From Tangfeifania diversioriginum (GTDB lineage Bacteria; Bacteroidota; Bacteroidia; Bacteroidales; Prolixibacteraceae), in the NCBI RefSeq assembly GCF_900141875.1, contig NZ_FQZE01000006.1, forward strand, positions 1 to 64,000: a DNA stretch of 64,000 bases, read 5' to 3'. Positions 1 to 7,918 of the stretch are shown here, in pieces. The notes beneath the pieces are model-generated. The model saw nothing but the letters and a program-made list of their open reading frames with translations, did no database searches and had not been told where the DNA came from. Every line of letters begins with the position of its first letter. The stretch's first letter is position 1. A program made the position numbers and the translations under genes.

Positions 1-84
1 GCCAGACAATGGAATTATTAGTGAATTTTCAACCTGCTAATAACGGAGTTGAACAATGCCTATTAAAAATAAATCGTTAGTTTT

Positions 85-603
85 TCAGCAAACCCTAATT
101 CTTCTCGACTCCCTGATGTAAGGATATTTGGCCATCCCATCGGTGGTTCCCATCACATCGCTGCGCAGGCGTAATCCCGGCCAGCCTGTACCACCGTCGG
201 GCCGAGGTGCTTCGGTTTGCAGCCAGTGAAACAATGATAAGTTCAACTGGCGGGCGGTTTCAATATGTTTTTTGAACTCTTTTTCACTCACATCGATCAC
301 ATCTCCCAAAAAGTAATCGTTTTGCGGCCAGTTCACAATGGTGATGTCACCGTCGTAAGTCCCCGGCTCAAAGTTATTTTTGTTGATGATGCGCCGGTAG
401 TTCCAGAGATTCAAAACCCCACCGGTGCTTTTCCCTTCCGGATGAAATCCCAGTTCTTTGGGCTCTAAGGTTTGTGGGTTGGAATAATTCAATTCGAGCA
501 GTTTGCCTGCCCAGGGCGGGGTCAAATCGTAACCTCGTTCTTCTCCTGTACAGGAAATAAGTGCGGCCAGCGATGCCACCAAAAGAATTTGCCATATCTT
601 CAT
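85..603 (-). pseudogene. Chimeric fragment of FAD-dependent oxidoreductase behind a lipoprotein signal
   Basis: The 172 codons begin with a lipoprotein-type leader (hydrophobic residues 4-17, lipobox LISC, Cys18) and then switch near residue 28 into an internal piece of the FAD oxidoreductase encoded at 3347-5059. From PPWxGKLL to RESRRI the two proteins are nearly identical (my alignment by eye: about nine in ten residues). The fragment lacks the N-terminal Rossmann FAD-binding part and everything after RESRRI, where it runs into three unrelated codons and a stop. It therefore cannot bind FAD as the full protein does. It follows the epimerase gene (638-1807) by 34 bp in the same direction. 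The likely origin is duplication of the oxidoreductase gene followed by deletions that joined another gene's signal peptide to it. I see no gene in bases 1-84. Confidence 0.75.
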
Positions 604-637
604 CTAAAAAAAATCTATCTGTTTAAAAATTCTGTGA

Positions 638-1807
638 TTATTTTTCGGCCAACTTCACGAGGGTTTGCCAGCACTGATAAAGTCCTCTCGGCACGTGGAA
701 GCACCCTTTCCATTTACCGCCTTTCAGGTCAAGCAATACCTCGCCCTGCCTGTTCAGGTAACCGAACCATTCGGGGTGCTGTTCGTCGGTAAAGTGCGAC
801 CAGGTATAATCGTGTACTCTTTCAAACCATTCAAGCGATTTTTCTGAACCGGTAAGTTGAATACTTTTCAGCAATGAAATGAGAGTTTCAATATGTACCC
901 ACCAAAGTTTCTGGTCCCACTCCAGCTGTTGGGTCGGATGGCCTTTGGCGTCCATAAAATAAAAAATACCGCCATATTTTTTATCCCAGCCGTATTCAAG
1001 CATCTGGTGCATAATTTTTTCTGCTTTTGCAACGGCCTCCGGCTGGTTAAACCGCACACCCAGATCCATAATAAACCACATGGCTTCGATGGCGTGGCCC
1101 GGATTCAGCAAACGTCCGTCGAACGTATCGGAAAATGAACCATCGGCATTTACATTTTCAACTACCAGCCCCAGCTCCGGACGGTAGAAAACATTAAGCA
1201 CTTCATGCATCACCGATTTGGCCGTTTTTTCCACCGCTTCGGCCCCCAGGGTATGTTCCATTTCGAGGGCAAGATTGCACATAATCATCGGCAACGCAAA
1301 ATTTTTCAGGTTGCGTGTACCAGGATACGCCTTGTTGTATTTTCCCTTAGGATTGTCTTGCCTCTCTAAAATCCGGTCGAAAGTTTTGCGGGCAATATCG
1401 TTGTATTCTGCATTGCCCGAAGCCAGTCCCAGTTGAGCAAAAGCCATGGCGGCAAACGTGTAAGAAAAAATATTGTAGGGTTGCACCAGCGGGTTTCCTG
1501 CACGGTTCAGACTGAAAAACCAGTTGTAATTACCGTCATGCCCATATTTTTTCAGGAATTCACCTCCATGCAGGGCACAGTCGAGCCATTCCTGCTTTTT
1601 TTCAACCTTATTATATAACATCGAAAAAAGCCACACTTCGCGCGCCTGAAGCCAGATAAATTTATCGGTATCGAAAACATTTCCTTTGCGGTCGAGGCAG
1701 GAAAAATACCCGCCAAATTCCAAATCCTGAGATTTATTGAGCCAAAAAGGAACGACCCGGTTGAGCAGTTCATTTTTATATCTCTGTTCCAATTCATTAA
1801 AATCCAT
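638..1807 (-). CDS. AGE-family N-acylglucosamine 2-epimerase-like sugar epimerase
   Basis: The 389-residue product has the length and motifs of the AGE/renin-binding-protein family, cytosolic (alpha/alpha)6-barrel enzymes that epimerise N-acetylglucosamine/N-acetylmannosamine or unmodified mannose/glucose sugars at C2. Visible family signatures are WLQAREVW near residue 53, GRLLNPGHAIEAMWF near 230 and the C-terminal HPEWFGY...CFHVPRG block, which carry the conserved Arg, His and Glu residues. There is no signal peptide. It lies 15 bp downstream of a sugar-porter MFS gene, an arrangement like the nanE-nanT pairs of sialic-acid users, so ManNAc/GlcNAc conversion is plausible. No sialidase or aldolase is in the window, so mannose or mannobiose 2-epimerase activity cannot be excluded. 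Family is sure; substrate is not. Confidence 0.85.
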   Translation of the reverse strand: MDFNELEQRYKNELLNRVVPFWLNKSQDLEFGGYFSCLDRKGNVFDTDKFIWLQAREVWLFSMLYNKVEKKQEWLDCALHGGEFLKKYGHDGNYNWFFSLNRAGNPLVQPYNIFSYTFAAMAFAQLGLASGNAEYNDIARKTFDRILERQDNPKGKYNKAYPGTRNLKNFALPMIMCNLALEMEHTLGAEAVEKTAKSVMHEVLNVFYRPELGLVVENVNADGSFSDTFDGRLLNPGHAIEAMWFIMDLGVRFNQPEAVAKAEKIMHQMLEYGWDKKYGGIFYFMDAKGHPTQQLEWDQKLWWVHIETLISLLKSIQLTGSEKSLEWFERVHDYTWSHFTDEQHPEWFGYLNRQGEVLLDLKGGKWKGCFHVPRGLYQCWQTLVKLAEK

Positions 1808-1822
1808 ATCTTCTATTCCCTC

Positions 1823-3244
1823 CTATTTCTTTTCATCTTTTAACCAAAAAAGTTCAATCTCTTCAAGTGTTTTTCCTGTTGTTTCAGGCATTAAGCGCCA
1901 AATTATGAACATATATGGCAGACACATTACTGCAAACAGGAAAAAGGTGCCTGCCGGTGATAAAGTTGCCAGAAGCCAGGGAGTAAGCTGTCCTATCAAA
2001 TAGGTTCCTATCCACAGTGAAAATGTGGCAAGTGACATGGCAAATCCTCTGATTCGTGTTGGATACATTTCTGACAGAAAAACAAAAATTACCGCACTAA
2101 TCGATCCGGCAGTAAAAAAGATGTAAGCTAAAAAACAAATCAACAAGAAAGTACTGGTTAATCCCATTTGTTCGGAAAATAAGAAATAAAAGCCGATTAA
2201 AATTAGTGAAAGAATCATCCCGGATACTCCCACGTAAACCAGTTTTTTACGCCCCACTTTATCGATTATAAGTAATGCAAGTACTGTTGTCAGCATATTT
2301 ACAGCACCGATTAATGATTGATAAAAAAGTGAATCTCCGCTGGACAAGCCACTGCTCTCAAAAATTGTTGGTCCATAATAAAGTACCGCGTTAACACCCA
2401 TAAACTGCCCCAATATGGCAATAGCTGCCCCAATAATTACTGCTTTTCGAAAACCTGGCTGCATAAGTACTTTCCAATCAGAGCTAACTTCCGATTGGAG
2501 TTGTAATATTTTTTTTGTTTCGTTTACCTGAAAAGAAATATCTTCAGTTTTAACAAAGATTTTTGAAAAAATTGCAAAAGCTTTATCTTCCTTATTCTTT
2601 ACCAACAGCCAGCGAGGACTTTCAGGAATTAAAAATGTTACCAGAAAAAAGAGAGCGGCAGGCAAGGTTTCTGCTCCTAACATTCCCCGCCAGGACTCAG
2701 AACCAAAAATTCGCTGAAATGATGAAACTGAAGAGTAAAAATCTACAGACAATTTTAACAGAAAATAATTCACCAAATAAGCGACTAAAAATCCAACTGT
2801 TATGGCAAGCTGATAAAGTGATACCAAACGGCCGCGATGGGATGCCGGTGAAACCTCTGAAATATAAAGAGGACAAACAACCGAAACTATTCCAATTCCG
2901 GCACCTCCAACCATACGCCATACTACAAGGTGGTTAAAACTGACTGACAGAGCACAACCCAATGCTGAAGCAGTAAATAGAAGTGCAGAGAGAATCATTG
3001 TATTTTTCCTTCCAAAATAGTCACTCAGCCTTCCGGCAAACAATACCCCCGCAATTGACCCAACCAATGCACAACCAACATACCATCCGCTTTGCAGAGT
3101 ATTCAGTTCAAACTGTGCTGTTACCTGCGAAACGGTTCCCGATATTACAGCCGTATCGTATCCGAACAATAAACCACCTAATGCCGCCACTATAGATATA
3201 AAGGCAACATATTGCATGTTAATTAATCTGTTTTTGGTATTCAT
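1823..3244 (-). CDS. MFS sugar porter (sugar/H+ symporter family)
   Basis: An inner-membrane monosaccharide importer of the sugar-porter branch of the major facilitator superfamily. The signatures are GGLLFGYDTAVISG in helix 1, GRLSDYFGRK after helix 2, PESPRWL at the end of the first half, DKVGRKKL in the second half and PETTGKTLEEIE at the C-terminus, with twelve hydrophobic segments. The reading frame is open back to a TTG at 3301, but the ATG at 3244 (MNTKNRLINMQY) is the better start: the extra 19 residues would be a charged tail not usual in the family. It sits between the FAD oxidoreductase and the epimerase and is probably co-transcribed with both. The substrate is likely the sugar released by the upstream periplasmic enzymes, but its identity cannot be read from sequence. 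Confidence 0.85.
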   Translation of the reverse strand: MNTKNRLINMQYVAFISIVAALGGLLFGYDTAVISGTVSQVTAQFELNTLQSGWYVGCALVGSIAGVLFAGRLSDYFGRKNTMILSALLFTASALGCALSVSFNHLVVWRMVGGAGIGIVSVVCPLYISEVSPASHRGRLVSLYQLAITVGFLVAYLVNYFLLKLSVDFYSSVSSFQRIFGSESWRGMLGAETLPAALFFLVTFLIPESPRWLLVKNKEDKAFAIFSKIFVKTEDISFQVNETKKILQLQSEVSSDWKVLMQPGFRKAVIIGAAIAILGQFMGVNAVLYYGPTIFESSGLSSGDSLFYQSLIGAVNMLTTVLALLIIDKVGRKKLVYVGVSGMILSLILIGFYFLFSEQMGLTSTFLLICFLAYIFFTAGSISAVIFVFLSEMYPTRIRGFAMSLATFSLWIGTYLIGQLTPWLLATLSPAGTFFLFAVMCLPYMFIIWRLMPETTGKTLEEIELFWLKDEKK

Positions 3245-3346
3245 TATATTTTTTGCATTATCGAATTGCACATTGCACTTCTTCAATTTTTCCAACTTCA
3301 ATTGGGTATTCCCTTACAAAAATCGCATAATTTAAAACATTTTACA

Positions 3347-5059
3347 TTATTCAGGCCAGTGTGTTTCCATTCCCTGGGTCCGAATCCAGCCTTGAAACTC
3401 TTCCAGCAAACTCCTGTTTTCACGAACTGCTCTTGGTAAGGTTTTTTTCTTTGTTGCAAAAGCTATAAGTGAGCCAACAACTTCGCCGATACTCCACTCC
3501 ACCGGATGCAGCCTGTAACACCCATTTGTGATATGCGTTGTGCCAATATTTTTATTTGCAGGCAACAGGTTATTCATACGCTGTGGCAGCAAAGCGCCTA
3601 AAGGAATCTGAAAAGGAAGAGAGCCAAAGTCAATATAATTATCGCCCTGGCTGCTGGGGTGCAAATCGATATGATAATAACCTGTTCCTATGCTGTCGAA
3701 AAATTCCGCGGCTTTTTTGCCGGCTTCCTCGCCCACCACCAACTTTCGGTTTTCTGCACCCACGTGTTCTTCCAATATGGTAAACTCAGCCTTAATTCTT
3801 CTGGATTCTCTGATGTAAGGATATTTGGCCATACCATCGCTTGTTCCCATCACATCGCTGCGCAAACGTAATCCGGGCCAGCCTAAGCCACCATCAGGGC
3901 GCGGAGCTTCGGTTTGCAACCAATAGAACAGAGATAAACTCAACTGGCGGGCTGCCTCAATATGTTTCTTGAACTCTTTTTCACTCACATCGATAATATC
4001 CCCTAAAAGATAATCGTTCTGAGGCCAGTTTACAATGGTAATATCTCCAGTATATGTTCCGGGACCAAAATTATTTTTATTGATTATGCGCCGGTAATTC
4101 CACAGATTTAAAACATCGCCTGTTCTTACCCCTTCCGGATGAAAACCAAGTTCTTTTGGTTCCAAAGTCTGTGGACTGGAATATTTCAGATCCAGTAATT
4201 TCCCTGGCCAGGGCGGGTACATATCAGGAACATAATTGCTCCAGAAAGTATAGTCTTCCGGACGGTCAATGATGTTATTTGCACCGTGCTGATAATCCAT
4301 GGCAAAACAGAGTGTGAATGCCTGATTGTCCTTTGGATTTCCCTTTTCGGGAGCATGCAGTTCGCCGGTCTGACTTTTGGATTCGGTGCCGGTAACGTAT
4401 TCGGTGCCGGTAAGCGGAAGCAGATCGCCGCATTCCGTTGCATCCACAAAATACGTGGCTTCAAGCACTATTGTCTGGTTGTTTTTCAGGTTCACTGCCT
4501 CAATGGCTTTTACCTTTTCGCCTGTAACATCGGCTTTTTTTATTTTGTGTTCGGTTAAAACAATCAGCTTTCCCGAGCTCATGTACGGATGAAGCATTTC
4601 CAGAAGTACAGCCACAGCCACTTTAGGCTCGTGGCATAACCGCGAAACAGCACCGTCTCCCGGGTTGAGGTTTTCACGTTTACGGGCATCCGCAGTCAAG
4701 GGATAATTGCGCTTGTAGTACTCCCGCACGCGGTTTCTGAAATCACGATAAGATGCAGGCGCGCCATGCGTTTCAATCCAAGGGTGTTCGTCAGGTGGAA
4801 CGCCCTGTTGCGAAACTTGCCCGCCAATCCAGTCGGTTTCTTCCGTCATAACCACTTTCAACCCATTCCGACAGGCTGCAAGGGCTGTTGCACATCCCCC
4901 CATTCCGCCACCTGCAATTACTACATCGGCTGAAAATCCATCAGATAATCTTTGATTTTTATTCGAATTGGCAAATATTTCTGAACCTTGCAATGGTTGG
5001 GTTAACAACATACTTCCGCTACCGGCAGAAAGCAGTGTTATAAAATTTCTTCGTTTCAT
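3347..5059 (-). CDS. Tat-exported FAD-dependent oxidoreductase
   Basis: A 570-residue flavoprotein of the FAD_oxidored type. It begins with a Tat-like leader (KRRNFI, then a hydrophobic stretch to about residue 25), so it should be folded with its cofactor and exported. The Rossmann dinucleotide-binding motif AGGGMGGCATALAACR starts near residue 49, followed by the acidic end of strand 2 (EETDWIGGQ). The C-terminal half has the conserved QIPLGALLPQ and NLLPANKNIG blocks seen in this family. Relatives are common in polysaccharide utilization loci; their substrates are mostly unknown, and oxidation of a sugar hydroxyl is inference. The 5' end overlaps the junk end of the EEP remnant. A truncated near-copy of the middle of this gene lies at 85-603. 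Confidence 0.85.
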   Translation of the reverse strand: MKRRNFITLLSAGSGSMLLTQPLQGSEIFANSNKNQRLSDGFSADVVIAGGGMGGCATALAACRNGLKVVMTEETDWIGGQVSQQGVPPDEHPWIETHGAPASYRDFRNRVREYYKRNYPLTADARKRENLNPGDGAVSRLCHEPKVAVAVLLEMLHPYMSSGKLIVLTEHKIKKADVTGEKVKAIEAVNLKNNQTIVLEATYFVDATECGDLLPLTGTEYVTGTESKSQTGELHAPEKGNPKDNQAFTLCFAMDYQHGANNIIDRPEDYTFWSNYVPDMYPPWPGKLLDLKYSSPQTLEPKELGFHPEGVRTGDVLNLWNYRRIINKNNFGPGTYTGDITIVNWPQNDYLLGDIIDVSEKEFKKHIEAARQLSLSLFYWLQTEAPRPDGGLGWPGLRLRSDVMGTSDGMAKYPYIRESRRIKAEFTILEEHVGAENRKLVVGEEAGKKAAEFFDSIGTGYYHIDLHPSSQGDNYIDFGSLPFQIPLGALLPQRMNNLLPANKNIGTTHITNGCYRLHPVEWSIGEVVGSLIAFATKKKTLPRAVRENRSLLEEFQGWIRTQGMETHWPE

Positions 5060-5363
5060 TTTTAACTGAATGAGTTATCTTTTTTACTTTAAGTTCTGTA
5101 AATACAACTACTTCCTGTAGCGCTACTAAATCTGGATTTGCCTGTTTAATAACCCGGGCAATTGCCGGAAGGTCCACTTCATTCCATCCTTTTGAAGGAG
5201 GATGAGCAATACGAATATTATAACTCAGGATTTTTATATTGCTTTTATTCCCCTTATTACCGAAAAAGTTTGTGCCAAACAAATTACTACTGGTCGCAAA
5301 GGAAATTATTCCAATTGCAACCAGTAGTGTTATTGTTTTATTGACTGATTTATAGAATTTCAT
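5019..5363 (-). pseudogene. Truncated EEP (endonuclease/exonuclease/phosphatase) family gene, 5' remnant
   Basis: The first 85 or so codons encode an export signal (hydrophobic residues 11-24) and the start of an EEP-fold domain: IKILSYNIR (strand 1) and PDLVALQEV, where the Glu is the usual metal ligand. After LQEV (about position 5109) the sequence loses family similarity and runs 29 codons of unrelated residues before a stop inside the FAD oxidoreductase start region. Complete EEP proteins of this kind are about 280 residues and need the later Asp/His motifs, which are missing, so this is inactive. Its ATG at 5363 overlaps the stop of the sugar isomerase (5350) by 14 bp, which shows it was once a translationally coupled operon member. 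Confidence 0.75.
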
Positions 5364-6204
5364 CAGACAAGTTATTAAAATACGAAATACTTTTTTCTAT
5401 ATCGGGCACTGAATTGTACCAATTATGTTCGTATTCAATAGAAAATAGTCCTTTGAAGTTTTGTCGTTTTAGTTCTGTCAGCATTCCATTCAAATCCAAA
5501 ATGCCGGTTCCCCAAATTACATCGTGCTGCTCTGCTTCTCCCTCAACTTTTTCTTTAATGTCTTTAAAGTGGAGTGCTTTTACATGACCATCCAATTTTT
5601 TTAAACATTCCACCGGGTCGAGGTTCATTCTTTTCCAGTACCCCACATCGGCGCAGGCTCCAATACGGTCGCTCAACCCGTCAACGGCTTCGAGAAACAT
5701 ATCTGGATTCCAGTAATTTGAAGGCTTCGGGTGGTTATGGATAGCCACATCAATTTTATATTTGTTGGCCAGCTTGTCCACATATTTTAAATGCTGGTAT
5801 TCCGGTTCGCAGGTAATGATTTCAATTTCCATTGCATCGGCAAATTCGAATAGCTGTTCCCACTCCTGTTCATCTTTGCAGATAACCACACCGCTGGCAA
5901 CAATTTTAACTTTTTTAGACCTGGCATATTTTAACACTTGTTTCCGGGTGTTTTTATCCATCCGAAAATCCATAGTGCCTTCCATACCTTCTCCCAACGG
6001 CTGACCGTAATAAACTTCAATGTATTTCAATCCAAGCTGCTGTGCTTTATCAACAGCTTCCTGAAACGTAAATTTATGAAAGGAATAACTTTGAACTCCC
6101 AATTTCCAACCTGCTTTTTCAAAGTTGGTCTTTTGGGCAAAACCGGTTAACGACAGGACAACAGTTGCCAAAAGGATACTAAATTTTACAGTAATTTTTT
6201 TCAT
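5350..6204 (-). CDS. Exported sugar phosphate isomerase/epimerase-like TIM-barrel protein
   Basis: A 284-residue AP-endonuclease-2-type TIM barrel (xylose isomerase-like superfamily). The ATG at 6204 is chosen because it starts a clean signal peptide (MKKITVKF, hydrophobic to AQ at about residue 23). The longer open frame back to 6378 runs through the terminator hairpin and into the upstream gene. Family features are LGVQSYSFHKFTFQEAV, LKYIEVYYG, AIHNHPKP, GACADVGYW and the C-terminal FSIEYEHNW, which carry the metal-binding His, Asp and Glu. Such exported isomerase-like proteins occur beside Gfo/Idh/MocA oxidoreductases in gut Bacteroides operons shown to break glycosides through 3-keto intermediates; a beta-elimination or hydration step here is inference. 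It is preceded by a terminator-like hairpin and probably has its own promoter in 6205-6274. Confidence 0.8.
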   Translation of the reverse strand: MKKITVKFSILLATVVLSLTGFAQKTNFEKAGWKLGVQSYSFHKFTFQEAVDKAQQLGLKYIEVYYGQPLGEGMEGTMDFRMDKNTRKQVLKYARSKKVKIVASGVVICKDEQEWEQLFEFADAMEIEIITCEPEYQHLKYVDKLANKYKIDVAIHNHPKPSNYWNPDMFLEAVDGLSDRIGACADVGYWKRMNLDPVECLKKLDGHVKALHFKDIKEKVEGEAEQHDVIWGTGILDLNGMLTELKRQNFKGLFSIEYEHNWYNSVPDIEKSISYFNNLSDEIL

Positions 6205-6274
6205 TCTTTTATAATGTTGAATACTCTCACAAAAACGACAACTTAAATTTACAAAGTTTAAATGAACATTTTTC

Positions 6275-6306
6275 AAAAAAAGGAGAAGCTGCCGTAGCAG
6301 CCCTCC
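6275..6306 (-). terminator. Rho-independent terminator after the Gfo/Idh/MocA gene
   Basis: Read on the minus strand, GGAGGGCTGC, a TACG loop and GCAGCTTCTCC form a 10-bp stem with one bulge, followed directly by seven T. It starts 15 bp after the oxidoreductase stop codon at 6321. This is the classic form of an intrinsic terminator or attenuator, so the isomerase and genes beyond it are either a separate transcription unit or expressed at a reduced level. Confidence 0.8.
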
Positions 6307-6320
6307 TATATTGAGACTAC

Positions 6321-7829
6321 CTAATCTCCAGGCATATCTGGTAACGACCATCCATCCCTGTATGTATGTTTCACCCATTCTTCAGCCATTTCCCGGGCGT
6401 TGAACTCGGCATAATCCCGGTTAAACCTGGGATCACCGTCAACCACTTCGAATTTATCGTTTGTAACCACCTTAATTTTATCGGAATCCGAAATATTGGT
6501 AAAGCGCATGTTTTCGCCGTCCCAGTCGAGGATGCGGTTCAACCCTTGCAGGCGCACGGCCAGTACTCCCATTACCACCATTTCGTTGAATGGGCCCGAA
6601 TACTCGAAATTGGCGCATGTTTCGGTACGGCTTTCTGCCGGTTCTTTACAGGCACGAATCCAGTCGCGTTCGTGTGCACCCGACCATGGCCCGGATTCAG
6701 ATCCCGGAATCCGGCGTAATACTGGTTTGGGTTCTTCAAAATCTTCCATTTTGGAATAGGGCAGCAAAGTAGGATGCATTCCGTAGTAGCTGGTCATTAT
6801 CTTGCCTTTCGAGCCAACAAACAGCAAACCTCCGCCGCTGTCTTTTCCAAGTACTTCTCCGTCGGGTAGTTCCACCGGACGGCGAGGTAACAGGCCCCCG
6901 TCGTACCAGGTCACTTTCACTTCGGGCATTCCTACATCCGGCATGTTTTTACGGGCCGGAAACGTATATTTTACAATTTCGGCATGAGGTGGGCTTTCGG
7001 TATTCACCAGCGTGGAAGAACCTTCCACCTGCGTGGGATATTTAAGGTTGAGCGCCCAGAAGACGGGGTCGAGCACATGGCAGGCCATGTCGCCCAGCGC
7101 ACCGGTGCCAAAGTCCCACCATCCGCGCCAGTTCCATGGGGTATAGGCAGAATGGTAAGGCCTGTACGCAGCAGGCCCCAGGAACAGTTCCCAATCCAGC
7201 GTACCCGGCACTTTCATCTTTTCAGCGGGCCGCTGCAATCCCTGCGGCCATATGGGCCGGTCGGTCCATGCATGTACTTCGGTTACTTCACCGATAGCGC
7301 CCGACCAAATCCATTCACACACCCTGCGGATATCGCCATACGAATTGCCCTGGTTACCCATTTGGGTTGCTACCCCGTATTTTTTGGCCAGTTTAGTAAG
7401 CAATCGCGATTCATACACTGAATGCGTGAGCGGCTTCTGGGTGTAAACATGTTTGCCCAGTGTCATGGCATGGGCAGTAACCGCAGCATGTGTATGGTCG
7501 GGTGTTGCCACCAATACAGCATCTATGGAATTGCCTGCTTTATCGAGCATCTCGCGCCAGTCTTTGAATTTTTGGGCTTTTGGATAATCTTTAAACGTTT
7601 TTCCGGCGTAATCCCAGTCCACATCGCAAAGAGCCACAATGTTTTCGGAACTCATATTCCGCAGGTTGTTCCGGCCCATGCCACCTATGCCAACTGCTGC
7701 AATATTTAGTTTATCGCTTGGGGAAACATGGCCGGCTGCTTTTCCCAATACCGAACCGGGAACCACCGTAATTCCTGCGCCAGCTAATGCAGCTGTTTTG
7801 ACAAAATTTCTTCGGTTTATGTTTTTCAT
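6321..7829 (-). CDS. Tat-exported Gfo/Idh/MocA-family NAD-dependent oxidoreductase
   Basis: A 502-residue protein with a Tat leader (NRRNFVKTAALAGAG, residues 5-19). The N-terminal Rossmann fold has VGIGGMGRNN near residue 46, and the next block contains the family's catalytic-lysine motif as TQKPLTHS near residue 130. The C-terminal alpha/beta domain is the long type found in exported bacterial members (WNWRGWWDFGTGALGDMACH). These enzymes bind NAD(H) tightly and oxidise or reduce sugar hydroxyls; some act as redox-type glycosidases (GH109) and others begin 3-keto-glycoside cleavage. The neighbouring isomerase-like barrel and FAD oxidoreductase support a sugar-redox role, but the substrate is unknown. 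The gene follows the 748-residue putative glycosidase by 89 bp and ends just before a terminator. Confidence 0.85.
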   Translation of the reverse strand: MKNINRRNFVKTAALAGAGITVVPGSVLGKAAGHVSPSDKLNIAAVGIGGMGRNNLRNMSSENIVALCDVDWDYAGKTFKDYPKAQKFKDWREMLDKAGNSIDAVLVATPDHTHAAVTAHAMTLGKHVYTQKPLTHSVYESRLLTKLAKKYGVATQMGNQGNSYGDIRRVCEWIWSGAIGEVTEVHAWTDRPIWPQGLQRPAEKMKVPGTLDWELFLGPAAYRPYHSAYTPWNWRGWWDFGTGALGDMACHVLDPVFWALNLKYPTQVEGSSTLVNTESPPHAEIVKYTFPARKNMPDVGMPEVKVTWYDGGLLPRRPVELPDGEVLGKDSGGGLLFVGSKGKIMTSYYGMHPTLLPYSKMEDFEEPKPVLRRIPGSESGPWSGAHERDWIRACKEPAESRTETCANFEYSGPFNEMVVMGVLAVRLQGLNRILDWDGENMRFTNISDSDKIKVVTNDKFEVVDGDPRFNRDYAEFNAREMAEEWVKHTYRDGWSLPDMPGD

Positions 7830-7918
7830 ACTATTTACTATTTTAATGCTTTATAAATTAAAATCTTCTATAACCAATTGGAAAAGAATTCATTTGGTCA
7901 TTTGTAGTTTTTTGTAAT

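Noticed and set aside
6205-6378. Longer N-terminus for the sugar isomerase
   Set aside because: It would read through the terminator hairpin and the end of the Gfo/Idh/MocA gene and would bury the clear signal peptide that starts at 6204.
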